DNA of 64,000 nucleotides from Tumebacillus algifaecis (GCF_002243515.1 NZ_CP022657.1:1146001-1210000); one strand, 5' to 3'; numbered from the stretch's first letter, positions 17,253 through 25,930 are shown. Notes: generated by a model from the sequence alone, not told the origin. A program made the numbers and translations.

Positions 17253-17603
17253 CTAGTAGCCTTTCGCTTCGTGCAAATGATTCGGATGACACACTTCGGT
17301 GCAGATCAGTTCCTGGCTTCCTGAGTTTACCATCTGAAATTGCACGCCGTTCGGGACATAGACCACCGACCCGGCCGCAATGTTGATCGTCTCCTGTTGT
17401 CCGTTGTCCAACAAACATTGACCTTCACCTGAAAGTACGACATAGACTTGATCGCTGATGGGACGGCTTTGCACGTTCAGCGTTTGCCCAGGGCGAAAGT
17501 AATACGTATTGGTGGTCAGAGCGGCTCCGGTGAAATTGTTCACCTTGCCGACACCGCCGTCATGAAATGCCGGATTTTGAAAAACTGTTTCCGCACGGTT
17601 CAT
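17253..17603 (-). CDS. Cupin-domain protein
   Basis: A 116-aa single-cupin beta-barrel protein. Cupin motif 1 is degenerate (RPISDQVYVVLSGEGQCLLD), so the usual His ligands are partly missing. Motif 2 reads AGSVVYVPNGVQFQMVNSG. The C-terminal CHPNHLHEAKGY could supply other ligands. The start MNRAETVFQ follows AAGGAGGAGCTGTTCAT. Such proteins bind small ligands or act as dioxygenases or isomerases; no substrate can be inferred. It is divergent from the glycosylase gene with about 65 bases between starts, so both promoters overlap. Confidence 0.78.
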   Translation of the reverse strand: MNRAETVFQNPAFHDGGVGKVNNFTGAALTTNTYYFRPGQTLNVQSRPISDQVYVVLSGEGQCLLDNGQQETINIAAGSVVYVPNGVQFQMVNSGSQELICTEVCHPNHLHEAKGY

Positions 17604-17669
17604 ATGAACAGCTCCTCCTTTTGGCTGGCAGATGAACCTAGTATGCGTAGATTGGGGAGGTACATGTAT

Positions 17670-18191
17670 ATGAGAGAACTGAATCAACAGCCGATTCCAG
17701 ACTCGATCAAAAAGGGGCTTCGCATTTTATTTATTGGCTATAATCCATCGCTTACATCGGGAGAGATCGGTCACAATTATGCTGGACGTGGTAACCGCTT
17801 TTGGCGATTGCTGCACGATGCGGGCCTGACACCGCGCCTGATCAAGCCGGCGGAAGACCGCGATCTGTTGGAGATCGGCTATGGTTTCACCAACATCGTC
17901 GCCCGCTCGACACGGCGTGCCGACGAGATCACTCGGCAGGAATATGCGGAAGGAAGAGTTCGCCTGCGCGAGTTGATCAGTGAGCACACCCCGATGGTCG
18001 CCTGCTTTGTTGGCAAAGGTGTGTATGAAGAGTACAATGGCCATCGCAGCATTCCTTGGGGCGTTCAACCGGAATCTGCTGTGCCTGGCGTCATCGATTT
18101 TGTTGCGCCATCATCCAGCGGATTGGTGCGCATGAAGTATGAAGACATTCTGGAGATCTATCGTGAATTGAGCGTGTTGGTCAACCGTTAA
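17670..18191 (+). CDS. mug: Mug-type mismatch-specific uracil/thymine DNA glycosylase
   Basis: A 173-aa uracil-DNA glycosylase superfamily member. The motif 1 region is LFIGYNPSLTSGEIGHNYAG (Asn of the NP motif), followed by RGNRFWRLLHDAGL typical of Mug. The second motif region is WGVQPES near residue 130, with PSSSGL near 150. It excises uracil or thymine from G:U/G:T mismatches. GGGGAGG precedes two in-frame ATG codons; the second (MRELNQQ) has the better spacing. Its stop overlaps the convergent epimerase gene by 11 bases. Confidence 0.85.
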   Translation: MRELNQQPIPDSIKKGLRILFIGYNPSLTSGEIGHNYAGRGNRFWRLLHDAGLTPRLIKPAEDRDLLEIGYGFTNIVARSTRRADEITRQEYAEGRVRLRELISEHTPMVACFVGKGVYEEYNGHRSIPWGVQPESAVPGVIDFVAPSSSGLVRMKYEDILEIYRELSVLVNR

Positions 18192-19062
18192 CATAGGAGA
18201 TGCCGGTTCGAAACGGGGTGAGAGTCAGTTCGAAATCGGCTGCAAATCGCGCTGAGTCACAGGCGTTTCCTTCGACGAGCATGGTCAGCATGGCGGATGT
18301 GATCGGAAAAAAGGAGAACCCTTCGAGGAGCGAAACGACCGGACGCACCAAGGGAATCGGTGCGGTGAAGGTCCGCACTCGTTTTTTACCGACCACCTGC
18401 CCGATGCACGCGATCACATCGCGATACGAAATCGCCTCCGGACCGCCCACCTCATACGCTTGCCCGACCGTTTCTGGCTTGGCGAGCGCACGCACAAATC
18501 CTTCAGCCACATCGATCAGCGCGACTGGTGATAGCGGAAATTGCCCGTGTCCGAAAATCGGAAACAGCGGCGCACGTTTTAACACATCGGCCAGCAGTGA
18601 GACGAAGCCGTCTCCAGGGCCAAAGATGACCGAAGGGCGGAACACCGTCCATTCCAGTCCGCTGCCTCGTACATATTCTTCTGCGTCCCACTTGGTCTGG
18701 TGATAAGGGCTCGTCGCGCCAGGTCGCGCTCCGAGCGCACTCATCTGTAAAAAGCGTGAGATGCCAACTTCCCGAGCGGCATCGACCATGTTTTTAGTTC
18801 CTTCCACATGAATCCTTTGAAACGTCGCGCCTTTTTGCGGCGCCTCGCGAATGATCCCCACCAGATGCACGACGGCGTCACACCCTTGCATGGCTGAAAC
18901 GAGGCTGTTTTTGTCCAAGATGTCGCCTTGCACCGCCTGGAACTGTGTTGGAAGTTGGGCGCTGTTGTGGATCAGACAACGAACTTCATGACCTGCCGCC
19001 GCTAAGCGCTTCCCGATCTCCTGTCCGACAAAACCGCTCGCCCCGGTCAAAAACACCTTCAT
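18181..19062 (-). CDS. NAD(P)-binding epimerase (NDUFA9-like atypical SDR)
   Basis: A 293-aa Rossmann-fold protein of the extended/atypical SDR class. The nucleotide-binding motif is at the very N terminus (MKVFLTGASGFVGQEIGKRL), followed by DAVVHLVGIIRE and by YHQTKWDAEEYV, which includes the Tyr/Lys pair (YxxxK). The FRPSVIFGPGDGF stretch is typical of the complex-I NDUFA9-like/YwnB-YfhF family. The start lies behind GAGGTGGTCTCAA; five codons of open frame upstream are ignored. The substrate is unknown; homologues are thought to act on quinone- or lipid-related compounds. Confidence 0.83.
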   Translation of the reverse strand: MKVFLTGASGFVGQEIGKRLAAAGHEVRCLIHNSAQLPTQFQAVQGDILDKNSLVSAMQGCDAVVHLVGIIREAPQKGATFQRIHVEGTKNMVDAAREVGISRFLQMSALGARPGATSPYHQTKWDAEEYVRGSGLEWTVFRPSVIFGPGDGFVSLLADVLKRAPLFPIFGHGQFPLSPVALIDVAEGFVRALAKPETVGQAYEVGGPEAISYRDVIACIGQVVGKKRVRTFTAPIPLVRPVVSLLEGFSFFPITSAMLTMLVEGNACDSARFAADFELTLTPFRTGISYVNG

Positions 19063-19179
19063 TTGAGACCACCTCAACCTTTCTCATGAATTGCCTCTAT
19101 TTTACAACAAAAGGGAAAGGTTGCGTACCTGCGAGACTTTTCCCATAATGAAAGAACAGACATCGAAGGGGCTGAGACT

Positions 19180-20130
19180 ATGGTATTGATCACCACCTGC
19201 CCGGTCAGCGACCGGCATGTAGCGAAGATGAAGGAAATTGCCTCCGATTTAGACGTTCATGTGTTTCCCAACTTGGAAGAAGCGAGAGATCACTTGCCAG
19301 AAGCAGAGATCCTGATTACATACGGCGAAGACTTGACCGCAGAGATCGTACAGACTTGTAGCTCGTTGCAGTGGGTACACGTCCTGTCCGCAGGTCTGGA
19401 ACACATGCCCTTTTCGCAACTGGACAAACAAAGGATTCTCGTCACCAACGCGAGGGGAATTCATGTCGGGCCGATGTCCGAATATACGATCGGCCTGATC
19501 CTGATGTTCTCCCGCCGTTTTGTTGAACTGTACCAACATCAACAGCAACAGCATTGGGATCGCACGATTCGCATTGACGAATTGGATGGGCAGACGCTCG
19601 GCGTGATCGGTGCTGGAGCGATCGGGAGCAAGATTGCGGAGCGCGCCAAATTGTTTGGAATGCACACGCTTGGCGTTGCCACAAAAAAGCGCGACCTGCC
19701 TGAATTTGATGAAGTGTTCGACCGAAATGGGCTTGATGAAGTGCTGACCCGCGCTGACTATGTGGTGGTCATCGTGCCGCGGACGCCGGAGACAGACGGG
19801 ATGATCGGCGCGCGCGAGATCGGCCTGATGAAGCAAAGCGCCGTTCTGATCAACATTGCCCGTGGACAGGTGGTCGATGAAGCGGCACTGTTGACCGCTT
19901 TGCAGGAGCGGAAAATTCGTGGAGCGGGACTGGATGTGTTCGCACAGGAGCCGCTGCCGGCAGATCATCCGTTTTGGAAGTTGGACAACGTGATCCTGAC
20001 ACCGCATGTCTCGGCGCGCTCCCCGAAATATATGGAACGTGCTCAGGCCATCTTGCTGCACAATTTGGCGATCTACCGCGGTGCAGAAGGCACGATGCAA
20101 AATGTCATCGATGTGAAAAAAGGGTATTGA
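19180..20130 (+). CDS. D-isomer specific 2-hydroxyacid dehydrogenase
   Basis: A 316-aa NAD-dependent dehydrogenase. The Rossmann motif is GVIGAGAIGSKIAERAKLFG near residue 145. Catalytic residues are visible: Arg in NIARGQVVDEAAL, Glu in DVFAQEPLP and His in LTPHVSA. Family members reduce 2-keto acids (glyoxylate, hydroxypyruvate, phenylpyruvate); the exact substrate is not evident. The start ATG follows AAGGGGCTGAGACT. It lies 13 bases before the DUF1054 gene and probably shares its transcript. Confidence 0.88.
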   Translation: MVLITTCPVSDRHVAKMKEIASDLDVHVFPNLEEARDHLPEAEILITYGEDLTAEIVQTCSSLQWVHVLSAGLEHMPFSQLDKQRILVTNARGIHVGPMSEYTIGLILMFSRRFVELYQHQQQQHWDRTIRIDELDGQTLGVIGAGAIGSKIAERAKLFGMHTLGVATKKRDLPEFDEVFDRNGLDEVLTRADYVVVIVPRTPETDGMIGAREIGLMKQSAVLINIARGQVVDEAALLTALQERKIRGAGLDVFAQEPLPADHPFWKLDNVILTPHVSARSPKYMERAQAILLHNLAIYRGAEGTMQNVIDVKKGY

Positions 20131-20143
20131 GGAGCGAAACGAC

Positions 20144-20776
20144 TTGAAGTTTACCGGTTTTACCGAGGCGGATTTTGATGTGTTTCAAGTAGAAGGACTG
20201 GAAGAGCGCATGGAAGCGTTGATCGCCCACCTGCGGGTCAAACTAACGCAACTAGGCGATGACTTTGTGCCGATCTTGAGCGAGCTGACCGGTGAGGAGA
20301 TGTTCCCGCACGTGGCCAAACACGCGCGCCGCAAGACCAACCCGCCCCAAGATTCGTGGGTTGCATGGAGCAAAAACAAGCGCGGATACAAGATGTATCC
20401 ACACTTTCAGATCGGGGCGTGGGGAACCCATGCCTTCATTCAATTCGGAATCATCTATGAGTCGCCGATGAAAGGCGTGTTCGCCAAACAGATGATCAAG
20501 CATTTAAAAGAGATCAAAGCGACGATCCCGTCCCACTATCTTTGGTATCCAGATCACATGAATCCAAACGGGATGGTGCAAAGCGAGATGAAGAATGCTG
20601 ATTTTAAAAACATCGCCCAGCGCCTTGCCAAGCAAAAGAACGGAGAAGTGATGATCGGGATTAAAATCCCGCGCGAAGAAGCGGTGCAAATGAGCGCCGA
20701 TGCGTTTGCCGCGCAAGCCAAGACCGCTTTTGAAACGATGCTTCCGCTGTACCGATTGGCATTTTCAATTCAATAA
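20144..20776 (+). CDS. DUF1054 (YktB-family) protein
   Basis: A 210-aa cytosolic protein of the DUF1054/YktB family. Conserved family features include MKFTGFTEADFDVFQVEGLE at the N terminus, HVAKHARRKTNPP, SKNKRGYKMYPHFQIG and FIIYES-like strand segments. The start is TTG behind GAGGAGCGAAACGAC; no ATG is better placed. The structure of a family member is known, but the function is not. It follows the dehydrogenase gene closely. Confidence 0.9.
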   Translation: MKFTGFTEADFDVFQVEGLEERMEALIAHLRVKLTQLGDDFVPILSELTGEEMFPHVAKHARRKTNPPQDSWVAWSKNKRGYKMYPHFQIGAWGTHAFIQFGIIYESPMKGVFAKQMIKHLKEIKATIPSHYLWYPDHMNPNGMVQSEMKNADFKNIAQRLAKQKNGEVMIGIKIPREEAVQMSADAFAAQAKTAFETMLPLYRLAFSIQ

Positions 20777-20786
20777 AAAGGAATTT

Positions 20787-20828
20787 GACGCTTGTCTACC
20801 GTATGGGTATACAGGCGTCTATCTTTTT
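20787..20828 (+). terminator. Terminator after DUF1054 gene
   Basis: GACGCTTGT-TACC pairs with GGGTA-ACAGGCGTC, followed by TATCTTTTT. Confidence 0.75.
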
Positions 20829-20923
20829 ATGCGAACTACAGCCCAAATGACGCGATGAACTTTGTCGAATTAACGAGAATCATGAGAAGTTTAGTCATAT
20901 TATAATAAAATGTCAGGAATCTA

Positions 20924-20952
20924 TTGATAAACTTACATCGAAACCCTATTAT
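20924..20952 (+). promoter_or_regulatory. Candidate promoter for the TPR/peptide pair
   Basis: TTGATA and TATTAT are separated by 17 bases in an AT-rich region about 87 bases before the TPR gene start. Confidence 0.5.
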
Positions 20953-21038
20953 ATTTTTAAACACGGAAGACTAAACATTAGGCGAACAGACAGCATGAAT
21001 CAACGGCCGAGTACAAAGTGAAGTGAGGGGAGCTGAGT

Positions 21039-22136
21039 GTGTTGGAGTCGATGATTACCGTCCGTACTGTTCAAGAGTTAGAGCAGGAGCTTACCAAGCT
21101 GGAGATGTTAGTTGAAGATGGCTCTGATGCGGTTTTGCAACTGATCGGCGATCAATTGACAACGTGGGAATCGATCGTACGGCTTCACGCTGATTATTCC
21201 TTAGCACTTCGAATCGGCAAGCTTCTGGACAAGTTACGTCAATATTGGTTGGCGCTTTCGTGGTTTCACTGGGTAGCCCAGGCGGATGCTGTGGAGCAAG
21301 CTGCACTGGTGCTGACCGGACTGCGGATGAAAGGCCGGATGTACATAAAGGTGGGGATGTACAACGAGGCGCTTTCCTTCTTAGTTGCTGTCGAGCAGCA
21401 GTGGCAGAATACGTTCCACTCCGAAGATCGGAACCTCGCGATCCTCTGGCAGAACATCGCGCTCGTCTATGAGCATCTGGAAAGTTATGACGCCGCACTC
21501 GAATATGCAGGGCGAGCTCTAAAGTGGTTTGAAGCGTTTGGCGAAGAACATGACGTCGCGCTGATGGAAATGTTGTTTGGCATCTGCTATAAGGCGCAGA
21601 GGCGTTTTGATGAAGCGTATGAACATTTGACAAGAGCAAGAGGCGGTTTTGAAAAACATAAGGATTACCTGCATCTTGCCCGAACGTGGCACAACTACGC
21701 GGAACTGATGCGAGACCTCGGACGCATGGAAGAGGCGATCGCCGCTTGGCGGATGTCGTTGGAGATGAAAAAGCGCATTCACGATTTCTCCGGGCAAGCG
21801 ACGACCTTGCACTCGATCGCCAATTACCTGATTTCTGAAAGTGACTGGTACGCAGCGTTAAACTACATCACACAAGCGATCGCGATTTGCCATCAATACC
21901 GCTTGCAAGAAAAAGAGGTGCTGTGCCTCGATAGCTGGGCGCAAATCCTGTTTGCCTTGGGCCGCTATGACGATTTAGAAGTTTGCGCTTCCCGGGCTAC
22001 GTTTCTCGCGGGTAGCGAGGACACGCAACACAAAGTGGTAGCTTTGTTGCAGAAGATTGCTGACAATTTTGAACAAGCAGGTCTCGCAGAGCTTGCCGAG
22101 CAGTACAGCCAGAATGCAGTCCAACTAATTGGTTAG
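21039..22136 (+). CDS. Rap-like TPR protein (putative peptide receptor)
   Basis: A 365-aa all-helical protein with about six to seven TPR repeats (for example NLAILWQNIALVYEHLESYD, TWHNYAELMRDLGRMEEAIA, WAQILFALGRYDDLEVC). There is no N-terminal DNA-binding domain, so it resembles Rap phosphatases or related RRNPP receptors that act by protein contact; Rap proteins are about 380 aa. The GTG start follows GAGGGGAGCTGAGT. Only 14 bases separate it from a gene for a small secreted peptide precursor, the layout of Rap-Phr cassettes. Target and phosphatase activity are unknown; the signalling role is inference from architecture. Confidence 0.75.
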   Translation: MLESMITVRTVQELEQELTKLEMLVEDGSDAVLQLIGDQLTTWESIVRLHADYSLALRIGKLLDKLRQYWLALSWFHWVAQADAVEQAALVLTGLRMKGRMYIKVGMYNEALSFLVAVEQQWQNTFHSEDRNLAILWQNIALVYEHLESYDAALEYAGRALKWFEAFGEEHDVALMEMLFGICYKAQRRFDEAYEHLTRARGGFEKHKDYLHLARTWHNYAELMRDLGRMEEAIAAWRMSLEMKKRIHDFSGQATTLHSIANYLISESDWYAALNYITQAIAICHQYRLQEKEVLCLDSWAQILFALGRYDDLEVCASRATFLAGSEDTQHKVVALLQKIADNFEQAGLAELAEQYSQNAVQLIG

Positions 22137-22150
22137 AGGAGGTCTTTCCT

Positions 22151-22417
22151 GTGAAAATCAAAGTTTGGATGAGTATTACATTCGCAAGTCTTCTTCTCTT
22201 GAGTGGGGGACTCTTGGCTGGGGGAGCATGGGACGTAACGAGTGGGGGACATGATCAAGCCTCAGCAGTTTCAGCTGAGTTGATGAATAAGGGGGATTCG
22301 ATGGAGCGGCCAGAACCGATGGGTGCTCCAAAGACGGAACCGCCGGAGCCGATGCGCGTGCCAGTCCTCGCGCAAACGGAACCGCCGGAACCGATGGCGC
22401 CTGATATTATTGGATAA
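22151..22417 (+). CDS. Secreted small peptide precursor with three PEPM repeats
   Basis: An 88-aa exported pre-propeptide. Residues 1-27 are a signal peptide (basic MKIKVW, then SITFASLLLLSGGLLAGGA). The mature part contains the same short unit three times: MERPEPMGAP, TEPPEPMRVP and TEPPEPMAPD. The start is GTG behind TAGAGGAGGTCTTTCCT. It lies immediately after the TPR gene and before a terminator, so the two form one operon. This organisation is that of Phr/NprX-type signalling peptides, where proteolysis releases short peptides that re-enter the cell and bind the TPR receptor; the repeats could give several peptide copies. No homologue is recalled; a wall-anchored or structural role is the alternative. 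Confidence 0.7.
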   Translation: MKIKVWMSITFASLLLLSGGLLAGGAWDVTSGGHDQASAVSAELMNKGDSMERPEPMGAPKTEPPEPMRVPVLAQTEPPEPMAPDIIG

Positions 22418-22452
22418 TTCAGTTTTTACAAAAGCGAATACTGGGGGCAAGA

Positions 22453-22482
22453 AAACTCCTGCTGACGCGAGGAGTTTTTTTG
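22453..22482 (+). terminator. Terminator of the TPR/peptide operon
   Basis: AAACTCC and GGAGTTT form the stem around TGCTGACGCGA, followed by a T run. Confidence 0.85.
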
Positions 22483-22518
22483 GTTCTTGGAATACTACCT
22501 CCATGCGAGGAGGTGTGC

Positions 22519-22701
22519 ATGATGAAGAGGCAACAAAAAACGATACGGTTGTACCAGCGTCGTCACGAGCCGACGGTCGCGCCAGGGCTTGAAGATGATG
22601 AATTACAGCGCCCCGCGACCGAGCGGGAACGTGAGCAAGGCGAGACGACGATGGTCTACCATCTCTCCTTCGATGAACATGACAATGGTTCGGATGACTA
22701 A
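22519..22701 (+). CDS. Small acidic hypothetical protein
   Basis: A 60-aa hydrophilic protein, not recognised. The N terminus is basic (MMKRQQKTIRLYQRRHEPT) and the rest is rich in Glu and Asp (ERERE, DEHDNGSDD). There is no membrane segment or signal. The tandem ATG-ATG start follows GAGGAGGTGTGC, and terminators flank it on both sides, which argues for a real transcript. Composition resembles short spore or regulatory proteins, but no function can be stated. Confidence 0.55.
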   Translation: MMKRQQKTIRLYQRRHEPTVAPGLEDDELQRPATEREREQGETTMVYHLSFDEHDNGSDD

Positions 22702-22703
22702 AG

Positions 22704-22726
22704 GCCGCGCGGGTGCGTGGCTTTTT
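22704..22726 (+). terminator. Terminator of the small acidic gene
   Basis: GCCGCGC and GCGTGGC with a GGGT loop, then TTTTT. Confidence 0.75.
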
Positions 22727-22774
22727 CACTTGTGTTAGAATAAGGAAAACAGAGGCGAAACGGGAGCGGGCGCT

Positions 22775-24208
22775 ATGAAAATCCACTTTTTCCATACGAA
22801 CGATGTACACAGCCATTTTGAAGAATACTTGCAGGTGGCCACCCAGATCAGGCGGCACCGCGAAGGGGCCAAAGCGGATTTGGCTTTGGTGTTCACGTTG
22901 GAAATTGGCGACCATGCGGACCGTAAGCGGATGGAGACGGAGGGCACGCTTGGCCGTACCAACGCTGCGTTGCTCAAGCAGATGGAGTATGATGCGTGGA
23001 CGTTTGGCAACAACGAAGGACTGACACTGCCGCGAGACAAGTGGTATGAATTGGTCAATGAAGCGGGTTTTCCGGTGATGATCGCCAACCTGTTTGACAG
23101 CGAGACGCGGGAGCCATGCGCTGAATTTGAGCCGTATCAGATTTGGGAGCGGGACGGCGTTCGCATCGCGGTACTTGGGCTCACCGTACCGTTTTTTGAT
23201 TTTTATAAAATGTTTGGGATCGAGGCTGAGCAGCCGCGTGATGCGATCGTGCGGCTGCTTCCGGAGATCAAAAAGCAAGGTGTCGATCTGATCGTACTGA
23301 TGTCACATTTAGGCTTGCACAGTGACCGACAGATCGCAGCCGAATTTCCGGAGATCGATCTTATTTTTGGCGGACATACGCACCATGCGTTGCAGAAGCC
23401 GGAGCAGGTCGGCAACACGATCATCTGCCAGGCTGGGTGTTACGGCTCGCATTATGGCCATCTCGCGGTAGAGTGGGACGTTGAGTCGCGGAAGATCGTG
23501 TCTTTTTCAGGCGGTGCGATCGGTCGCGATCTGAGCACCGTGCCCGATCAGGACCTTGTGGACGTGCTTGCTCACTTTCAGGAAGCGGCGGCGGTGGAGT
23601 TGGCGCAAGTGGTGGCCGAACTGCCCGAGCCGTTGGAACATCGAATCGCCGGAGATTCTCCGCTGTCCAATGTGCTGACCGATGGGATGCGCCGACTGAC
23701 CGGCACCCCGATTGCGATGATCAATGCTGGCCTGCTATCACACGGACTGATCGCCGGGGAGGTCACCCGTGCCGATCTGCTGACCTGCTTCCCCGGGCCG
23801 AGCACGCTGGTGGTGCTGGAGCTGACGGGGGCCCAGATTCTCAGCCTACTTCATAAGGGGCTCGACCCGTCCTATGTAGAGCGCGTGGGCAAAGGGTATG
23901 GCTTCCGTGGTCACTATGTCGGCGGTCTGCAAGTGTCGGGACTTGTCGTGCGGGTTGTGCCAAGCGGTGTGGAGGACCAGTATGAGGTCACGGCAGAACT
24001 TGGCGGTCAACCGCTCGACCCAACGGCTTACTACGAAGTGGCTACTGCCGACTATCTCTATTTCTCGCCCGTCTATGAAGAGTTCAAGCAAGGGCGCTCA
24101 ACCCGCTTTGAACTGCCGTTTTTGCGAGAGTTGCTCGGTATGCAATTGAAAGAGATCGTTCGGGTGGACACCGTGCCACGCTTTTTATATCAGGAGGAGA
24201 AAGAATGA
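22775..24208 (+). CDS. yunD: Bifunctional metallophosphatase/5'-nucleotidase (YunD-like)
   Basis: A 477-aa calcineurin-like metallophosphoesterase plus 5'-nucleotidase C-terminal domain. Metal-binding motifs are HTNDVHSHFEE at residue 7, LEIGDHADRK, FGNNEG and LIFGGHTHHAL. The C-terminal domain begins near residue 270 and contains NAGLLSHGLI and FPGPSTLVVLELTG. There is no signal peptide, unlike periplasmic UshA, so it acts inside the cell, as for B. subtilis YunD. Substrates are probably nucleotides. The gene overlaps nth by four bases (ATGA), giving coupled translation. Confidence 0.88.
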   Translation: MKIHFFHTNDVHSHFEEYLQVATQIRRHREGAKADLALVFTLEIGDHADRKRMETEGTLGRTNAALLKQMEYDAWTFGNNEGLTLPRDKWYELVNEAGFPVMIANLFDSETREPCAEFEPYQIWERDGVRIAVLGLTVPFFDFYKMFGIEAEQPRDAIVRLLPEIKKQGVDLIVLMSHLGLHSDRQIAAEFPEIDLIFGGHTHHALQKPEQVGNTIICQAGCYGSHYGHLAVEWDVESRKIVSFSGGAIGRDLSTVPDQDLVDVLAHFQEAAAVELAQVVAELPEPLEHRIAGDSPLSNVLTDGMRRLTGTPIAMINAGLLSHGLIAGEVTRADLLTCFPGPSTLVVLELTGAQILSLLHKGLDPSYVERVGKGYGFRGHYVGGLQVSGLVVRVVPSGVEDQYEVTAELGGQPLDPTAYYEVATADYLYFSPVYEEFKQGRSTRFELPFLRELLGMQLKEIVRVDTVPRFLYQEEKE

Positions 24209-24879
24209 GCACAACCGAAGCCAAAGCGAACCTGCCGCGCGTCCCGGTCACCAAGATTCTCGACACGCTGTATGAGATGTACCCAGACGCGCACTGTGAA
24301 CTCGATTTTCGCAATCCGTTTGAGCTGTTGATCGCAACGATCCTCTCGGCACAGGCGACCGATAAAAAGGTCAATCAAATCACAGCGACGCTATTTCAAA
24401 AATATCCTGACCCCGAGTCGTTTCTCGCTTTGAGTCAGGAAGCGTTGGAACAGGAGATCAAAGAGATCGGCCTCTACAAAAACAAGGCGAAAAACATTCT
24501 CGCCACCTGTCACTTGCTTTTGACGCACCACGGTGGTCAAGTGCCAGCCAAGATGGAGCAATTGGTCGAACTGCCTGGCGTCGGGCGCAAGACGGCCAAT
24601 GTGGTGCTTTCTAACGCGTTTGGAATTCCAGCGATGGCGGTAGACACCCATGTGTTGCGCGTATCCAATCGCATCGGATTGGCACAGAGCGATGATCCGG
24701 TGGTGATCGAAAAGCAATTGACCAAGCGCATCCCCAAGGCCAAGTGGACCGATGCTCATCACTGGTTGATCTGGCACGGACGACGCGTATGCGATGCCCG
24801 CAAGCCGAAGTGCGAGCAATGTGCGTTGACCCCCTTTTGCCGCGAATTTAAGGCAAGAAAAAAGACCCGTGTCGAATAG
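24205..24879 (+). CDS. nth: Endonuclease III
   Basis: A 224-aa base-excision repair glycosylase/AP lyase for oxidised pyrimidines. The helix-hairpin-helix motif with the catalytic Lys is LPGVGRKTANVVLS, and the catalytic Asp lies in AVDTHVLRV. The [4Fe-4S] cluster ligands at the C terminus follow the exact C-x6-C-x2-C-x5-C spacing (CDARKPKCEQCALTPFC). The first 10 residues are an extra tail. It is translationally coupled to the yunD-like gene and closed by a terminator. Confidence 0.96.
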   Translation: MSTTEAKANLPRVPVTKILDTLYEMYPDAHCELDFRNPFELLIATILSAQATDKKVNQITATLFQKYPDPESFLALSQEALEQEIKEIGLYKNKAKNILATCHLLLTHHGGQVPAKMEQLVELPGVGRKTANVVLSNAFGIPAMAVDTHVLRVSNRIGLAQSDDPVVIEKQLTKRIPKAKWTDAHHWLIWHGRRVCDARKPKCEQCALTPFCREFKARKKTRVE

Positions 24880-24893
24880 ACGGGGTCTTTTTT
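24857..24893. terminator. Bidirectional terminator between nth and ygzB-like gene
   Basis: AAAAAAGACCC-GT pairs with AC-GGGGTCTTTTTT; A and T runs flank it on both strands. Confidence 0.88.
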
Positions 24894-24915
24894 CATATAC
24901 TCAGCTATGATCAGG

Positions 24916-25230
24916 TTATTTGGTGCGCGGTACGAGGTACAGGCCGTCCGATTCGTCCATCTCGACTTTGATCAACCCTTGACAGTACATACAACCGTCC
25001 TCGACACCTAATACTTTGGTCTTTTTTTGGCAATGGGGGCATTCTAAAGTGGGGATCGACATCGACATCGCTCCGACGCGGAAGTAGATGAACACCGAGA
25101 TCAGGATCATGATCATGCCGAGGACCAGCAGGTACGGCATCAGGACAGGCACGAACACGCCGATGTACATCACGATAAACGCAAGAAAAATCAAGCCCAG
25201 CGCCCAGTTGCGCAAACGATTTAATTTCAT
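24916..25230 (-). CDS. UPF0295/DUF2614 zinc-ribbon membrane protein (YgzB-like)
   Basis: A 104-aa protein with two transmembrane helices (ALGLIFLAFIVMYIGVF and MPYLLVLGMIMILISVFIYF) followed by a cytosolic zinc ribbon: ECPHCQKKTKVLG and GCMYCQG give two CxxC pairs. This architecture is that of YgzB. The start MKLNRLRNW follows GAGGGATTTTCCT; the long open frame upstream is not coding. Function unknown. It is divergent from the ypmS-like gene. Confidence 0.85.
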   Translation of the reverse strand: MKLNRLRNWALGLIFLAFIVMYIGVFVPVLMPYLLVLGMIMILISVFIYFRVGAMSMSIPTLECPHCQKKTKVLGVEDGCMYCQGLIKVEMDESDGLYLVPRTK

Positions 25231-25324
25231 AGGAAAATCCCTCATTTTTTGCAGAGTCTGTCTCCATGCTACCCTACTTGCAGGTGCTTTGTCCAATGAA
25301 GGAAATGTGAAAGGAGGAGTCCGC

Positions 25325-25930
25325 TTGTCCACTTTGAAAAGAACTCTGTTTGGAAATCCGTGGCGCTTTTCATTTTTTCTGCTCGCAGGATTCCTGATCC
25401 TTCTGCTCGCGTTTTTGCTGTACATATGGTTCGACCTGACCAGCGCTCGGCCAAGCCCAAGTGCGTCCTTACCCTCTTCTCAAGTCAATACGGCGGGCGT
25501 GCCGATCGAAGCGAACGTATCGATCGATTCGATCAATCAATACCTTGCGATGCAGTTGGCCAAGCAGGAGACGCCACTGCAACATGCCAATTTGGCGCTG
25601 GAAAAAGGGACGGTGCGCACCGATACGGCTTTGTTCTTTTTCGGGCGGCAGATGAATTTGTCGATGTGGATGCGTCCGCAGGTCCAACAAAACGGTGACC
25701 TGACGCTGGTGGCGGAGGACGCGAAAGTCGGCAATTATTCGATCCCACTGAAGACGCTGTTCGCCGTGCTGGAAGGTCTGCCCTGGCCGCCGTGGGTGCA
25801 TGTGGAGTCGGAGCAATATACGTTGCAATTCGCGCTGTCGGAGCGTCCGAGCGACAAATATTCCTACCGAATCAAGAAGATTGATTGGGGTGGCGAGCGG
25901 ATTCAATTGGAAGTTCTACTACGCGAATAA
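25325..25930 (+). CDS. YpmS-family (DUF2140) membrane-anchored protein
   Basis: A 201-aa protein with an N-terminal transmembrane anchor (FSFFLLAGFLILLLAFLLYI, residues about 14-35) and an extracellular beta-rich domain. The second half contains the family-like stretches NLALEKGTVRTDTALFFFGR and LTLVAEDAKVGNYSIPLKTL. The start is TTG, preceded by GAAAGGAGGAGTCCGC, better than any ATG upstream. B. subtilis YpmS is uncharacterised; a role at the envelope is inferred from topology. LexA-like boxes lie just beyond its stop. Confidence 0.78.
   Translation: MSTLKRTLFGNPWRFSFFLLAGFLILLLAFLLYIWFDLTSARPSPSASLPSSQVNTAGVPIEANVSIDSINQYLAMQLAKQETPLQHANLALEKGTVRTDTALFFFGRQMNLSMWMRPQVQQNGDLTLVAEDAKVGNYSIPLKTLFAVLEGLPWPPWVHVESEQYTLQFALSERPSDKYSYRIKKIDWGGERIQLEVLLRE

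Noticed and set aside
22151..22417. Bacteriocin or lanthipeptide precursor
   Set aside because: No Cys or Ser/Thr-rich core, no modification or immunity genes, and no Gly-Gly leader; it has a Sec-type signal peptide.
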